From: an uncultured Verrucomicrobiales bacterium
Lineage (GTDB): Bacteria; Verrucomicrobiota; Verrucomicrobiia; Verrucomicrobiales; Akkermansiaceae
Assembly: GCA_949373085.1 (NCBI GenBank)
Contig: CASICJ010000012.1
Coordinates: 1-64,000 of the forward strand
Direction: 5' to 3'
Length of the DNA stretch: 64,000 nt
Below, piece after piece: positions 55,747 through 64,000 of this stretch (position 1 is the first letter of the stretch; every line of letters starts with the position of its first letter). The notes beneath the pieces were generated by a model. That model worked only from the letters and a program-made list of their open reading frames with translations. It had not been told where the DNA came from and ran no database searches. A program made the position numbers and the translations under genes.

Positions 55747-57112
55747 GTGATTAGCGATTTGAGAGCATGCCTGAGTCCTGGAAAGGTTTCAACGATGGCC
55801 GAAGTCCTTGAGGAGCATGGAACGGACCGATGGAATTTTTCGCATCTACCGGAGGCGGTGGTTTTTGCGGAATGTCGGGATGATGTTGTGGCGGTGATGA
55901 AGTTTGCTAATGAGCGGGGAATTCCGGTGACGACTCGTGGGGCGGGAGTTGGTTATGTTGGTGGGGTGTGTGCCGGTTGAGGGCGGAATTGCCCTGTCGG
56001 TGGCGAGGATGAAGTCAGTGTTGGAGATCATACCGGAGGATGGTGTAGTAGTCACGCAACCGGGGGTGATTTTAAAAGATCTACAAGATGCGGTGAGTGA
56101 CCTTGGTTGGTATTACCCGCCCGATCCGGCTTCTTTGAATGAGTGCTCGATCGGCGGAAATTTGGCTACGAATGCAGGTGGCCCTCGTTGTCTGAAATAT
56201 GGGGTGACGAAGAACTATGTTCTTGGATTAGAGGTGGTCTTGGCAAGTGGTGAGATCCTGAATATCGGAGGACGGTGTCATAAAAACAAGACGGGCTTTG
56301 ATTTGTTGCATCTCTTTGTTGGGAGTGAAGGAATGCTTGGAGTGATAACCGAGGCGACCCTGCGTATTATCCCTCATCCGCAGACTCGTGCGATGCTTAC
56401 AGCGACGTTTCCGGAGTTTGTCGATGCTGCTGGTGCAGTGCAGGCGATTCTAAATTCAGGACACCTTCCATCTGCCCTCGAGATTACGGACGAGTTCACG
56501 CTAAAAGCTGCGCGAGCTTATTTGGGAGAGGGCTCGTTACGTCCGGGTAAGGCTCATTTGATTGTCGAGATCGACGGTCGAGCCAAGGCTGTTGCGAGTG
56601 AATTGAAAGAGTTGGAAGAGGTGCTTAATGAAGTGGGTGCCTTATCGAGCGAATTTCATGCTGATGAGGAGGCTTGCGAAAAGGTTTGGCAATTACGCCG
56701 CGACTTTTCTTATTCTTTGCGAGCAACAGGTTTGACGAAACTAAATGAAGATATTGTTGTTCCGCGGTCCAAATTAGTGGAGTTGGCAGTTTTTGCGGCG
56801 GGACTCGAGAAAAAGACGGGGATTCCGGTGGCCTGCTTTGGTCATGCTGGTGATGGTAATATTCATACAAACTTAATGGTGGAGGATTATGATAATCCGG
56901 TGGTTCGGGAGAAAGCGGACGCGGCCTTAGATGTTCTCTTCACTTGGGTGCTTGAAAACGGAGGGGTAATTACGGGAGAACATGGGGTCGGATTGGCAAA
57001 AAAACCATGGATTAAGGATGCCCTCGGAGAGGTAGCTTTTGCGGCACACCATACGGTTAAGAATGCGTTTGATCCCAAGGGGATTCTAAATCCCGGAAAA
57101 TTCCTCGATTGA
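55747..57112 (+). pseudogene. FAD-linked oxidase (GlcD-type) carrying a one-base frameshift
   Basis: The first frame (GTG 55747; GTG 55741 also possible) begins ISDLRACLSPGKVST and reaches IPVTTRGAGVGYVGG before a stop at 55980. Removing one G from the four at 55963-55966 joins it to GCVPVEGGIALSVARMK and the frame ending at 57112. The restored protein is ~454 residues, the normal size, with the FAD-binding domain (VVTQPGVILKDLQDAV, NLATNAGGPRCLKYGV) and the FAD_oxidase_C domain (CFGHAGDGNIHTNL, GEHGVGLAKKPWI). It resembles glycolate or D-lactate dehydrogenase, but the substrate cannot be assigned. Consensus error is more likely than decay. Confidence 0.85.
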
Positions 57113-57176
57113 TTTCGAGTTTATTATCTTTTGCGTTGAGGCTAGAGGATAAGTGGTGTTCCCTTTCCATTAAAGG

Positions 57177-59168
57177 ATGGCAAGTTGGAAAGAAAACCGG
57201 CTGCAGGTGGTGCTCCAAGCCTCGAGAGAGGGTATCTGGGACTGGGACCTTGTGAAAGGGACCATCTATTATTCTCCGCGAATGTGTCGATTTATGGGGT
57301 ATCGCAAGAGCGAGATGCCAAACTTTTTTCAGGACCGTGGAGAGCACATGGATCTGGCCTCGGTAGCTGCGGTCGACAAAGCTTTGCGTCGAGTTTTACA
57401 GGAGGGCGAGGATTTGTTTGCAGTAGAGCCTAGGGTGAAAACCAAAAGGGGTGACTGGAAGTCTTTCCGGGTTCGGGGGACGCCGGTGCGGGATGGTCTC
57501 GGCAAGGTGACGCGAATCGCAGGTAGCTTGATCAATATTTCAAAACGTAAGGAGGCGGAAAGGCAGCTAGCAGAGGAGAGACACCTCATCGAAACCCTGC
57601 TGGATAACATTCCCATGAATGTGTATTTGAAAGATGAGGAGTCGCGCTTCGTGATGGCGAACTTACCGACAGCCAGAAAGATGGGCTTGAGTTCAGCAAA
57701 GGATTTGATCGGTAAATCAGATGCTGATTTTTTCAGCGATGAACATGCAAGAAATGCTCGGTTGGTTGAGAAGGAAATCATGGCTTCGGGTGGTGGTGTC
57801 GAGGATTTGACAGAGCATGAGAAGTGGAACGATCGCGAAGACACATGGGTTAAGAGTACGAAGCATGCATGGATCGGCCATGATGGCCAAGTGAGGGGAA
57901 CTTTCGGAGTAACTATTGATATTTCTGAATTGATAAGGACCCGTGAAGCCCAAGAAAAGGTGACCTCGCAACTTAATGCACAGAATCATTTAATCGAAGA
58001 GGAACGAGAAAGGCTGCGCCTTGTAATTGATAGTGTGCCTTTACACGTTTACTTTAAAAACCGTGATCATGAATTTGTGATCGCGAATCAGGCGATTGCA
58101 GAGTGGTTTGGATTCAGCTGTCCGGAGGAGCTTTATGATAAGTCGGACCGGGATATTTTTTCCAAAGAGCACTGGAGGAAGACTGAAGCCGATGAGAAAC
58201 AGATCATGGAATTGGGTGTGGCAATCGCGGGGGAGATTGAGAAAGAGATTTGGGGAGGAGAAAAGGAGACTTGGGTGATGACATCAAAGTATCCCTGGCG
58301 TGACAGTGAGGGAGATATAATGGGAACTTTTGGGGTCTCAAGCGACATTTCCGATTTAATGCAGGCGCAGTCGGATCTCCGGAAGCTTGCTTCAACCTAC
58401 GAAAGAAAAAATCGGGAGATGGCCGAAGAATTAGAGTTAGCGAGGGAAGTGCAGCAGGCGCTTTTGCCCGACGAATTCCCAACAGTTTTGGGTGGTGGAG
58501 CGACCATGAAGTTTTGCCGCCTTTATGAGCCAGCTCGCCTGTTGACGGGTGAGTTTTTTGAGGTTCTGCCACTGGCGCCGGATCGGGTTGGTTTTTTGAT
58601 GGGTGAGGTTTTTGATAAGGGAGTGCGCTCAGCCTTAATCGTTTCGATGTTACGAGGGTTGATCGAAAAGGAAATTGCCTCGGCTGGAGACGCAGGGGAT
58701 TTTTTGACTGGGATTAACGTGGGATTATCTCACTTGTTGTTGGGCGCGGGGCATGAGACTAAGGCAACTGCCTTTTATGGTTTAGTGGATTTGACGAAAG
58801 GAGAAATTCAGCTTTCGATCGCTGGACACGTGAACCCGATTGCGGTTTTTGATGACGGCGTTCGTCAGCTTGTGCCGCCAGATCATGCTTGTGGACCAGC
58901 TTTGGGCATTGCTGAGAATAGTAGCTATGGAACGGTATCGGCGCCTCTCTCAGGCTTCCGGAGATTAATTTGTTTCACTGAGGGATTCCAGAGTACGAGT
59001 AATGTTGAGGGTGAAGAGTTTGGTGTAACGCGCATGCTAGAAGAGGTTGAGCGAGGCGGTGATTTAGACCGTGTAATGGAGAGACTTTCAGAGGTAGTAA
59101 AGAATTTCGCAGGAAATCAGAAACTTGAAAATGCAATTTGTTTGTTGGGATGGGAGATCACGAGATGA
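57177..59168 (+). CDS. Triple-PAS protein with degenerate PP2C (SpoIIE-type) domain
   Basis: 663 residues. Three PAS/PAC units are visible: ~10-125 (EGIWDWDLVKGTIYYSPRM, GSLINISKRKEA), ~138-255 (DNIPMNVYLKDEESRFVMA, GTFGVTIDIS) and ~280-395 (DSVPLHVYFKNRDHEFVIA, GTFGVSSDIS). A coiled segment (YERKNREMAEELELAREVQQ) leads to a SpoIIE-type phosphatase fold (~430-660). The acidic metal ligands are replaced: TGEFFE with Glu459 where Asp is expected, GEVFDKG with Glu477, CFTEGF with Glu602, and ENAICLLG (651-658) in place of the terminal Asp-Asp. This predicts a pseudophosphatase or altered activity. It is translationally coupled to the next gene. Confidence 0.85.
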   Translation: MASWKENRLQVVLQASREGIWDWDLVKGTIYYSPRMCRFMGYRKSEMPNFFQDRGEHMDLASVAAVDKALRRVLQEGEDLFAVEPRVKTKRGDWKSFRVRGTPVRDGLGKVTRIAGSLINISKRKEAERQLAEERHLIETLLDNIPMNVYLKDEESRFVMANLPTARKMGLSSAKDLIGKSDADFFSDEHARNARLVEKEIMASGGGVEDLTEHEKWNDREDTWVKSTKHAWIGHDGQVRGTFGVTIDISELIRTREAQEKVTSQLNAQNHLIEEERERLRLVIDSVPLHVYFKNRDHEFVIANQAIAEWFGFSCPEELYDKSDRDIFSKEHWRKTEADEKQIMELGVAIAGEIEKEIWGGEKETWVMTSKYPWRDSEGDIMGTFGVSSDISDLMQAQSDLRKLASTYERKNREMAEELELAREVQQALLPDEFPTVLGGGATMKFCRLYEPARLLTGEFFEVLPLAPDRVGFLMGEVFDKGVRSALIVSMLRGLIEKEIASAGDAGDFLTGINVGLSHLLLGAGHETKATAFYGLVDLTKGEIQLSIAGHVNPIAVFDDGVRQLVPPDHACGPALGIAENSSYGTVSAPLSGFRRLICFTEGFQSTSNVEGEEFGVTRMLEEVERGGDLDRVMERLSEVVKNFAGNQKLENAICLLGWEITR

Positions 59169-61168
59169 GTTTGGAAGAGGAGAGACTTGATTTGGCTCTC
59201 AAGGCTTCGAATGAGGGGATTCTTGATTGGGATTTTCAAACGGGGGAAATATACTATTCTAATCGTTTGCTCGGATTTTTGGGTTATGGTCATTTTGGGG
59301 CGCCCAACATTTTAGAAGAACCAGAGAAACATGTGCATCCTGAAGATTTAGCACGGTTTACTCGTAAGCTAAATCGAGTCCTATATCGGGGCGGAAAGTT
59401 GTTTGCAGATGAGGCAAGAATTCGCACAAACTCAGGTGAGTGGAAATGGTTTAGAGCAAGGGCTTTACCATTGCGGGATGACGATGGAACCTTGAGGCGC
59501 TTGGTAGGAAGCCTAATCGATATTTCAAAGCGACGCTTTGCGGAGAAGGCCCTGGCCGAGGAACGCAAGATGATCGATTTGATTTTAGATCGGGTTCCTA
59601 TTAATGTTTATTTTAAGGACAAAGATTCCCGCTTTATGCGGGCAAATCGGTCAACTGCTCAACGCGTGGGAGCTGGAACGATTGCGAATTTGATCGGGAA
59701 AAGGGATCACGATTTCTTTGAAAAGGAGCATGCTGATTTCTCGCGGGCCCGAGAGCTTGAAATTATGGAGTCGGAGGTTGGTCAGGAGGAGAAGTTGGAG
59801 CATGAGATCTGGGGGGACGGGCATGAGTCGTGGAGTTTAGTGACCAAGAAAGTGTGGCGGGGATTGAACGGAGAGTTACTTGGAACTTTTGGTCTAACTC
59901 ATGATGTGACTGAGCTAATCGAAACTGAGCGGAACCTTGAGCAGATTGCGGAGAAATTGAGAGTGGTTAATCAGGAAATTAGTGAAGAACGCCACCTTCT
60001 TCGGCTAGTAATTGATAATATGCCGGTGTTTGTTTACTTTAAAGACTTGGATTCAAACTTTGTTTTGATGAACCAAAGGATGTCTGACCTTGTAGGAGCT
60101 AAATCTCCGGATGAGGCGGTGGGCAAAAGTGATAGTCACTTTTTTGGAGAGAAACTGGTCCGGGAATCGATCCGGGATGAACGGGAAATCATGGCTACCG
60201 GCAAGCCGGTGGTGAGGAAGCTCGAAGAAATATCTTGGAAGGATGACCATGTTTCTTGGGCCGTGTCTTCAAAATATCCGTGGTATTTGCCGGACGGAAC
60301 CTTACGGGGAATTTTTGGAGTTTCTTCGGACGTGACTAAGTTGATTGAAACAAAGCAACAGCTTGAAAAGATCACAAGGATTTTGGGACGTCAGAATGAT
60401 GCTCTTGAAGAGCAGTTGGGGTTGGCGCGCGAGATTCAGCAGGCGGCTTTGCCTAGTGTAATTCCATCTATTACGTGTCAGGAAAGTGGGCGTAAGGCAA
60501 ATTTCCATCATCGTTATCAACCTGCTTCTCATCTTGCTGGAGACTTTTTTGAGGTGATTCCACTGGGTGAAGGTAAGGCTGGATTTTTTATCTGTGATGT
60601 TATGGGGCATGGCGTGCGTTCGGCCCTGATCGTTTCGATGTTGCGTGGTTTACTTGAAAAGCAGAGAGAGACTCTTGGAGATCAGCCAGGGGCATTTTTG
60701 GAGGGGTTGAATGATGGCTTGTCCCACCTGCTTGAGCGAACTAGTCAATTAATTTTTGCGACTGCAATCTATGGTTATGTGGACTTAGAACGTGGTGAGC
60801 TGAAGATCGCTTCAGCTGGTCATCCGGATCCCATTGTGAGTCGGAATGGAGTGGTTGAAGTTTTAGAATTGGAATCTGAGGCGCAGGGTCCTGGATTGGG
60901 TATGGTCCCGGATTTTAAATTTCCGGAGATGTGTCTTCCTGTAGAATCTTTGGATGGAATCTGGAGCTTTACCGATGGTCTTTTTGAGGTTCTGGGTGTT
61001 GATGGACACGAGTTTGGCGTAGCCAAAATGTGTGAGGCGCTTCAGGGCGGGGGACGAACGGTGGATGCAATTGACCGGGTAGTGAACGCCGCTGTTAATT
61101 TTGCAGCTGAAAAGGTTTTTGAGGATGATCTCTGTGTTTTGGGGATCGATTTTAGGCACCGGGCTTGA
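59165..61168 (+). CDS. Triple-PAS protein with intact PP2C (SpoIIE-type) phosphatase domain
   Basis: 667 residues from ATG 59165, which overlaps the preceding TGA as ATGA. It has the same layout as its neighbour: PAS units at ~10-125 (GILDWDFQTGEIYYSNRL), ~137-255 (DRVPINVYFKDKDSRFMRA) and ~280-395 (DNMPVFVYFKDLDSNFVLM), a coiled linker (NDALEEQLGLAREIQQAAL), and a SpoIIE domain. Here the ligands are canonical: AGDFFE (Asp460), ICDVMGHG (Asp478), SFTDGL (Asp604) and DDLCVLG (Asp654-Asp655). These enzymes dephosphorylate Ser/Thr proteins such as anti-sigma-factor antagonists, with PAS sensors controlling activity. It is a tandem paralogue of the degenerate neighbour. Confidence 0.9.
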   Translation: MSLEEERLDLALKASNEGILDWDFQTGEIYYSNRLLGFLGYGHFGAPNILEEPEKHVHPEDLARFTRKLNRVLYRGGKLFADEARIRTNSGEWKWFRARALPLRDDDGTLRRLVGSLIDISKRRFAEKALAEERKMIDLILDRVPINVYFKDKDSRFMRANRSTAQRVGAGTIANLIGKRDHDFFEKEHADFSRARELEIMESEVGQEEKLEHEIWGDGHESWSLVTKKVWRGLNGELLGTFGLTHDVTELIETERNLEQIAEKLRVVNQEISEERHLLRLVIDNMPVFVYFKDLDSNFVLMNQRMSDLVGAKSPDEAVGKSDSHFFGEKLVRESIRDEREIMATGKPVVRKLEEISWKDDHVSWAVSSKYPWYLPDGTLRGIFGVSSDVTKLIETKQQLEKITRILGRQNDALEEQLGLAREIQQAALPSVIPSITCQESGRKANFHHRYQPASHLAGDFFEVIPLGEGKAGFFICDVMGHGVRSALIVSMLRGLLEKQRETLGDQPGAFLEGLNDGLSHLLERTSQLIFATAIYGYVDLERGELKIASAGHPDPIVSRNGVVEVLELESEAQGPGLGMVPDFKFPEMCLPVESLDGIWSFTDGLFEVLGVDGHEFGVAKMCEALQGGGRTVDAIDRVVNAAVNFAAEKVFEDDLCVLGIDFRHRA

Positions 61169-61201
61169 GATCGCTAATATCTGTGATATCTGACCTCCAT
61201 C

Positions 61202-62167
61202 TTGAGCGAGAATATTGCAATCCTGACTTCCGGTGGAGATGCTGCGGGGATGAATCCCGCGGTGAGATCTGCTGCTGATTATGCCCGCAAGAAGGGGATG
61301 GTTCCTTACTTAGTTGAATGGGGGTTAAGAGGCTTAATTGAGGGCTGGATCAAAGAGGCAACGCCTGAGTGTCTCAGCGGTATGCTCTATCGGGGTGGCA
61401 CTGCGCTTGGTTCCTCGAGATCGAAGCGTTTTTTTGAATATGAATTCAGAAGGCAAGCTTATGATAATTTGCAGAAGGTTGGAATTTCAAAACTCATCAT
61501 CATTGGTGGAGATGGTTCCTTTAACGCTTTAAACCAATTCTACGTCGATTTTAAGGTGCCGTTTGCGGGTATTCCTGCGACGATTGACAACGACATTTCG
61601 GGGACAGATTACTGCCTCGGTGTTGACACAGCGCTCAATATGATTCGCTCAAGTGTGGATAGTATTCGTGATACTGCTTCTTCTTTTTCAAGGGCGTTTG
61701 TAATAGAGACGATGGGACGTGATTGTGGGTATCTTGCGATGGTAAGTGCGCTTGCAAACGGCGCGGAAGTTTGTCTGGTTCCAGAGATCAAGTATGACCT
61801 CGATGCGGTTGGCGAACGATTACGGCAACAACGTGCGGCCGGGAAACGCTATGTTCTAGGGATTGTTGCGGAAGGGACTGGTATGGCCGAACCGTTGACG
61901 CGATGGATGGGTGACTTTTTGGATATGGATGCCCGTCTGACTGTTTTGGGCCACGTCCAGAGAGGTGGATCCCCGACAGTTTATGATCGGATTATGGCCT
62001 ATAAATTTGCAGTTGCAGCTGTTGATCACCTGCTAGCTGGCGATACTAATCGGGTCGTGACATTTAGGAATGGTCGGTTTGGTAGTTCCTCTATCCATCA
62101 GATTTCTGAAACCAAGCATGAGTGTGAGGCAAGTCTGCTTGATTTAGTTCGGGGGTTGAGTTGCTAG
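61202..62167 (+). CDS. pfkA: 6-phosphofructokinase (ATP-type)
   Basis: 321 residues, starting at TTG 61202. Motifs are ILTSGGDAAGMNPAVRSAA (7-25), IGGDGSFNAL (101-110), IPATIDNDISG (124-134, catalytic Asp129), ETMGRDCGYLAMVSALA, EGTGM and HVQRGGSPTVYDR. Gly at the GGDGS position (105) and no Lys in PATIDND fit the ATP-dependent form over the PPi form. It phosphorylates fructose 6-phosphate in glycolysis. It follows the PAS-PP2C pair by 33 nt on the same strand. The stop overlaps the lpxA stop by four bases. Confidence 0.93.
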   Translation: MSENIAILTSGGDAAGMNPAVRSAADYARKKGMVPYLVEWGLRGLIEGWIKEATPECLSGMLYRGGTALGSSRSKRFFEYEFRRQAYDNLQKVGISKLIIIGGDGSFNALNQFYVDFKVPFAGIPATIDNDISGTDYCLGVDTALNMIRSSVDSIRDTASSFSRAFVIETMGRDCGYLAMVSALANGAEVCLVPEIKYDLDAVGERLRQQRAAGKRYVLGIVAEGTGMAEPLTRWMGDFLDMDARLTVLGHVQRGGSPTVYDRIMAYKFAVAAVDHLLAGDTNRVVTFRNGRFGSSSIHQISETKHECEASLLDLVRGLSC

Positions 62168-62934
62168 CGGATGACCCCGCGTTTTGAATTTGCAATAAAC
62201 GTCAGAAGCTCACAAACCTTTTCGTTTTTCGAAACTAATGGATCGAGTGTCTTAATTGCCTCGGCAAGATTGGTATCTTTTTTAAGAAAGAGTTTTTTGT
62301 AAGCAGTTCGTAGAGCACGGATGTCCTCATCACTAAAACCACATCTTTGGAGGCCAATTTGATTTACCCCACGGACGGTGGATGGGTTTCCGTCGACGAT
62401 CGTGAACGGTGGGATGTCCTGCACGATCTTGGAGATGCCTCCGGTAATGGAATGGGCACCGACTTTGCAGAATTGATGAACAGCGGTGAGCCCAGAGATG
62501 ATGGCGTAGTCAGCGACCTGAACGTGGCCGGCGAGGGTCCCATTGTTGGAAAGGATGACTTTATTCCCGACTTGGCAATCGTGCGCGATGTGAGAGTAGG
62601 AGAGGCAAAGGTTATCTGAGCCAATTTGGGTCGAGGTGTTTTCTTCGGTCCCTCTGTGGACAGTTGTGTTTTCACGGAAGACGTTGCGGTCTCCTATAAT
62701 GAGGGCAGTGGGTTCGCCGGAATATTTGAGGTCCTGTGATTTGATGCCGATTGCGGCGAAGGGGAAAAATTCGTTACCTTCGCCGATGTCACTGTTTCCA
62801 TGAATAACGACGTGCGAGTGGAGCTTACATCGGTCGCCGAGAGTGACATTTGCCTCAATAACACAGTAGGGGCCAATTTCGGTATTGGCTCCGATTTTTG
62901 CGTTGGGTGAGACAATAGCGGTGGGATGAATCAT
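62164..62934 (-). CDS. lpxA: UDP-N-acetylglucosamine acyltransferase
   Basis: 256 residues, the normal length. It is a left-handed beta-helix with hexapeptide repeats (IHPTAIVSPNAKIGANTEIG, YCVIEANVTLGDRC). The catalytic HIAHDC at 115-120 corresponds to His125 in E. coli, with FRENTTVHRGT, GLTAVHQFCKVGAHS and VDGNPSTVRGVNQIGLQR further on. It attaches the first acyl chain in lipid A synthesis, showing an LPS-type outer membrane. It starts 8 nt after the DUF2452-like gene stop. Confidence 0.95.
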   Translation of the reverse strand: MIHPTAIVSPNAKIGANTEIGPYCVIEANVTLGDRCKLHSHVVIHGNSDIGEGNEFFPFAAIGIKSQDLKYSGEPTALIIGDRNVFRENTTVHRGTEENTSTQIGSDNLCLSYSHIAHDCQVGNKVILSNNGTLAGHVQVADYAIISGLTAVHQFCKVGAHSITGGISKIVQDIPPFTIVDGNPSTVRGVNQIGLQRCGFSDEDIRALRTAYKKLFLKKDTNLAEAIKTLDPLVSKNEKVCELLTFIANSKRGVIR

Positions 62935-62942
62935 GCTGACTT

Positions 62943-63371
62943 CTAGAGATCTGTAACCTCTTCGTCAGTGAAAAGCGAGCGTCCTTCTACGCTTGCTTCG
63001 ATGAGCTCCCATTGGCGGTCTACATTAAGCCGAAAGCTGGCTAGGTGTGGGTAGGGCCACTGGTTGGGCGCGATCATAGATAGCATATTCTCACCACGAA
63101 TACGGTAGAGATGATAGGTTTCGCCAACGATAGGTTCGAAATTTATGTCGGCTTCGTAGACGAGCTTGTTCCAGTTAAAGTGCTCGATTGTGGCGATATA
63201 TTCTTCACGCATTTGGACAAGCTTTTGCTGCAGCTCGCGTTCGACTTGGCTGATGCCGCGTGATTTGAAGGTTGAAAGATCGTTCGGGACGATTTTAGGA
63301 CTCAGAGTCGAGACCGGATAGGGCATGAAAGCGCCTTGGTTGAGTGTGAGTTCTGTTGTGAGTTCCTCCAT
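62943..63371 (-). CDS. DUF2452-like protein
   Basis: 142 residues. The sequence PYPVSTLSPKIVPNDLSTFK, followed by LQQKLVQMREEYIATIEHFN, then FEPIVGETYHLYRIRGEN and LSMIAPNQWPYPHLASFRLN fits the DUF2452 pattern (PYP motif, GxTYxLY, SxIxPxEW). Function is unknown. It has no signal peptide. It lies upstream of lpxA on the same strand, with 8 nt between, so it is probably in the same operon. The family assignment is from the motif pattern alone. Confidence 0.65.
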   Translation of the reverse strand: MEELTTELTLNQGAFMPYPVSTLSPKIVPNDLSTFKSRGISQVERELQQKLVQMREEYIATIEHFNWNKLVYEADINFEPIVGETYHLYRIRGENMLSMIAPNQWPYPHLASFRLNVDRQWELIEASVEGRSLFTDEEVTDL

Positions 63372-63564
63372 GCTTTAACTCTAACATGGCAGAGGTTGAG
63401 AGATCGGCAAATGGGATTTGCTGCAAAGTAATAGGCTCGGAGTCCACTCCCATTCGGTTACGAAAGCTGGAATGTCTTATCCAAGGGAAATGAAGGAATA
63501 GCCGGGGCGCGTTGTGATGTAGGTATTGGATCACGGGTCTATTGAGGTCCTCCCCACTCTCCCC

Positions 63565-63595
63565 AAAAAAAGCGGGCCTCCGAAGAGGTCCGCTT
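63565..63595 (-). terminator. Rho-independent terminator with UUCG loop
   Basis: On the minus strand AAGCGGACCTC-TTCG-GAGGCCCGCTT is an 11-bp stem with one mismatch and a TTCG tetraloop closed by C-G. It is followed by TTTTT. It ends the gene cut by the right edge (stop 63626) and lies about 30 nt beyond it. Confidence 0.85.
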
Positions 63596-63625
63596 AGAAA
63601 TTAGGTAGTAAGACTCAATTAGTGC

Positions 63626-64000
63626 TTACTGGATTCCCGTTGGGAGCTTAACTACAGGAGTGTCATTTCCGAAGAGGGAGTCTCGGCCGGTCTGAAAGAA
63701 ACTTTCACGTCCGGAGGACTTGGCGGTTCCATCTTCGGCAATGTCACCCGCAGAGGATGATCCGTCGACAAGACCGTAAACATACTTGTCGCCGTAAGGG
63801 CCACCGTCGAATCTAGGGTTGTCGCCACCGCTTTTAATTGGAGCAATTACGAGAGGTGTGTAGCTCTTTGTATCGGTAAGGGGGGCCTCGTCTTCAGCCA
63901 TGATGTAGCAGAAGCTATTCTCACCCCGAGCGAGTAATTTGTCAGAGCTTCCTTTGATGTTATCTCCTTCCTTGGCGCCAATGACACCGGGGGCGAAAAA
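63626..64000 (-). CDS. Hypothetical protein, N-terminus cut by the right window edge
   Basis: The minus-strand frame is open from the window edge to the stop at 63626. The visible 124 residues begin FFAPGVIGAKEGDNIKGSSD and continue LLARGENSFCYIMAEDE. A Gly/Asp/Ser-rich region (GGDNPRFDGGPYGDKYVYG, SSSAGDIAEDGTAKSSG) leads to a C-terminus ending TPVVKLPTGIQ. The ATG at 63901 is probably internal, because the frame upstream of it reads as coding. No family is recognised. Confidence 0.6.
   Translation of the reverse strand, partial: FFAPGVIGAKEGDNIKGSSDKLLARGENSFCYIMAEDEAPLTDTKSYTPLVIAPIKSGGDNPRFDGGPYGDKYVYGLVDGSSSAGDIAEDGTAKSSGRESFFQTGRDSLFGNDTPVVKLPTGIQ

Noticed and set aside
55484-55750. 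88-codon open frame upstream of glcD
   Set aside because: It has no family features and runs into the glcD start region in a different frame.

Overview
The window looks like a chromosomal stretch of a Gram-negative member of the Verrucomicrobia (Verrucomicrobiales-like), about 50% GC. The indicators are a planctomycete/verrucomicrobial-type operon of a PSCyt1-DUF1549-DUF1553 protein with a DUF1501 protein, 'PVC-type' SGNH-plus-propeller dehydrogenase proteins, many secreted polysaccharide-active proteins, and lpxA (an LPS outer membrane). No rRNA, tRNA, IS element, CRISPR array or prophage was recognised. This placement is an inference from gene content.

Region 1-14039 holds secreted carbohydrate-related genes: an edge-truncated SGNH/propeller/HEAT protein, a polysaccharide deacetylase, two secreted lactonases with a coupled 38-residue ORF, a 1201-residue heparinase II/III-type lyase, a PQQ-type propeller, a CBM9-like protein and a secreted esterase. 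Region 14306-18892 carries a small conserved-looking protein and the DUF1549/DUF1501/WD40 operon. Region 19173-27057 has a cyclophilin, a polyprenyl diphosphate synthase, a large secreted unknown, a VWA protein coupled to a HAD phosphatase, a lipoprotein and an outer-membrane barrel. Region 27316-32631 is a tightly coupled four-gene operon of an ABCG-type exporter with three membrane proteins of unknown function.

Region 32725-41024 mixes housekeeping and hypothetical genes: a YrbL-like protein, an L,D-transpeptidase, ispD, a frameshifted yqeY, a frameshifted DUF3592-like gene, a metalloprotease-like protein, acylphosphatase and folP. Region 41099-44798 is a five-haem cytochrome overlapped by a propeller dehydrogenase. 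Region 45532-50550 is a sugar-type catabolic cluster: Tas-like aldo/keto reductase, DapA-family aldolase, LacI regulator, TIM-barrel isomerase and Gfo/Idh/MocA oxidoreductase. Region 51061-57112 has nadB, a small membrane protein, a metallophosphoesterase-LamG fusion and a frameshifted glcD-like oxidase. Region 57177-64000 has two tandem PAS-PAS-PAS-PP2C (SpoIIE-type) proteins, 6-phosphofructokinase, lpxA, a DUF2452-like protein and a gene cut by the right edge.

The most notable points are four. (1) The first of the tandem PP2C proteins has every recognisable metal-ligand aspartate replaced while the second keeps them, suggesting a pseudophosphatase/phosphatase pair. (2) The ABC operon has three uncharacterised partners joined by ATGA overlaps. 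(3) The compact LacI-controlled catabolic operon has two candidate palindromic operators. (4) Three genes are each broken by one extra base in a homopolymer run, which points to consensus errors more than to gene decay.
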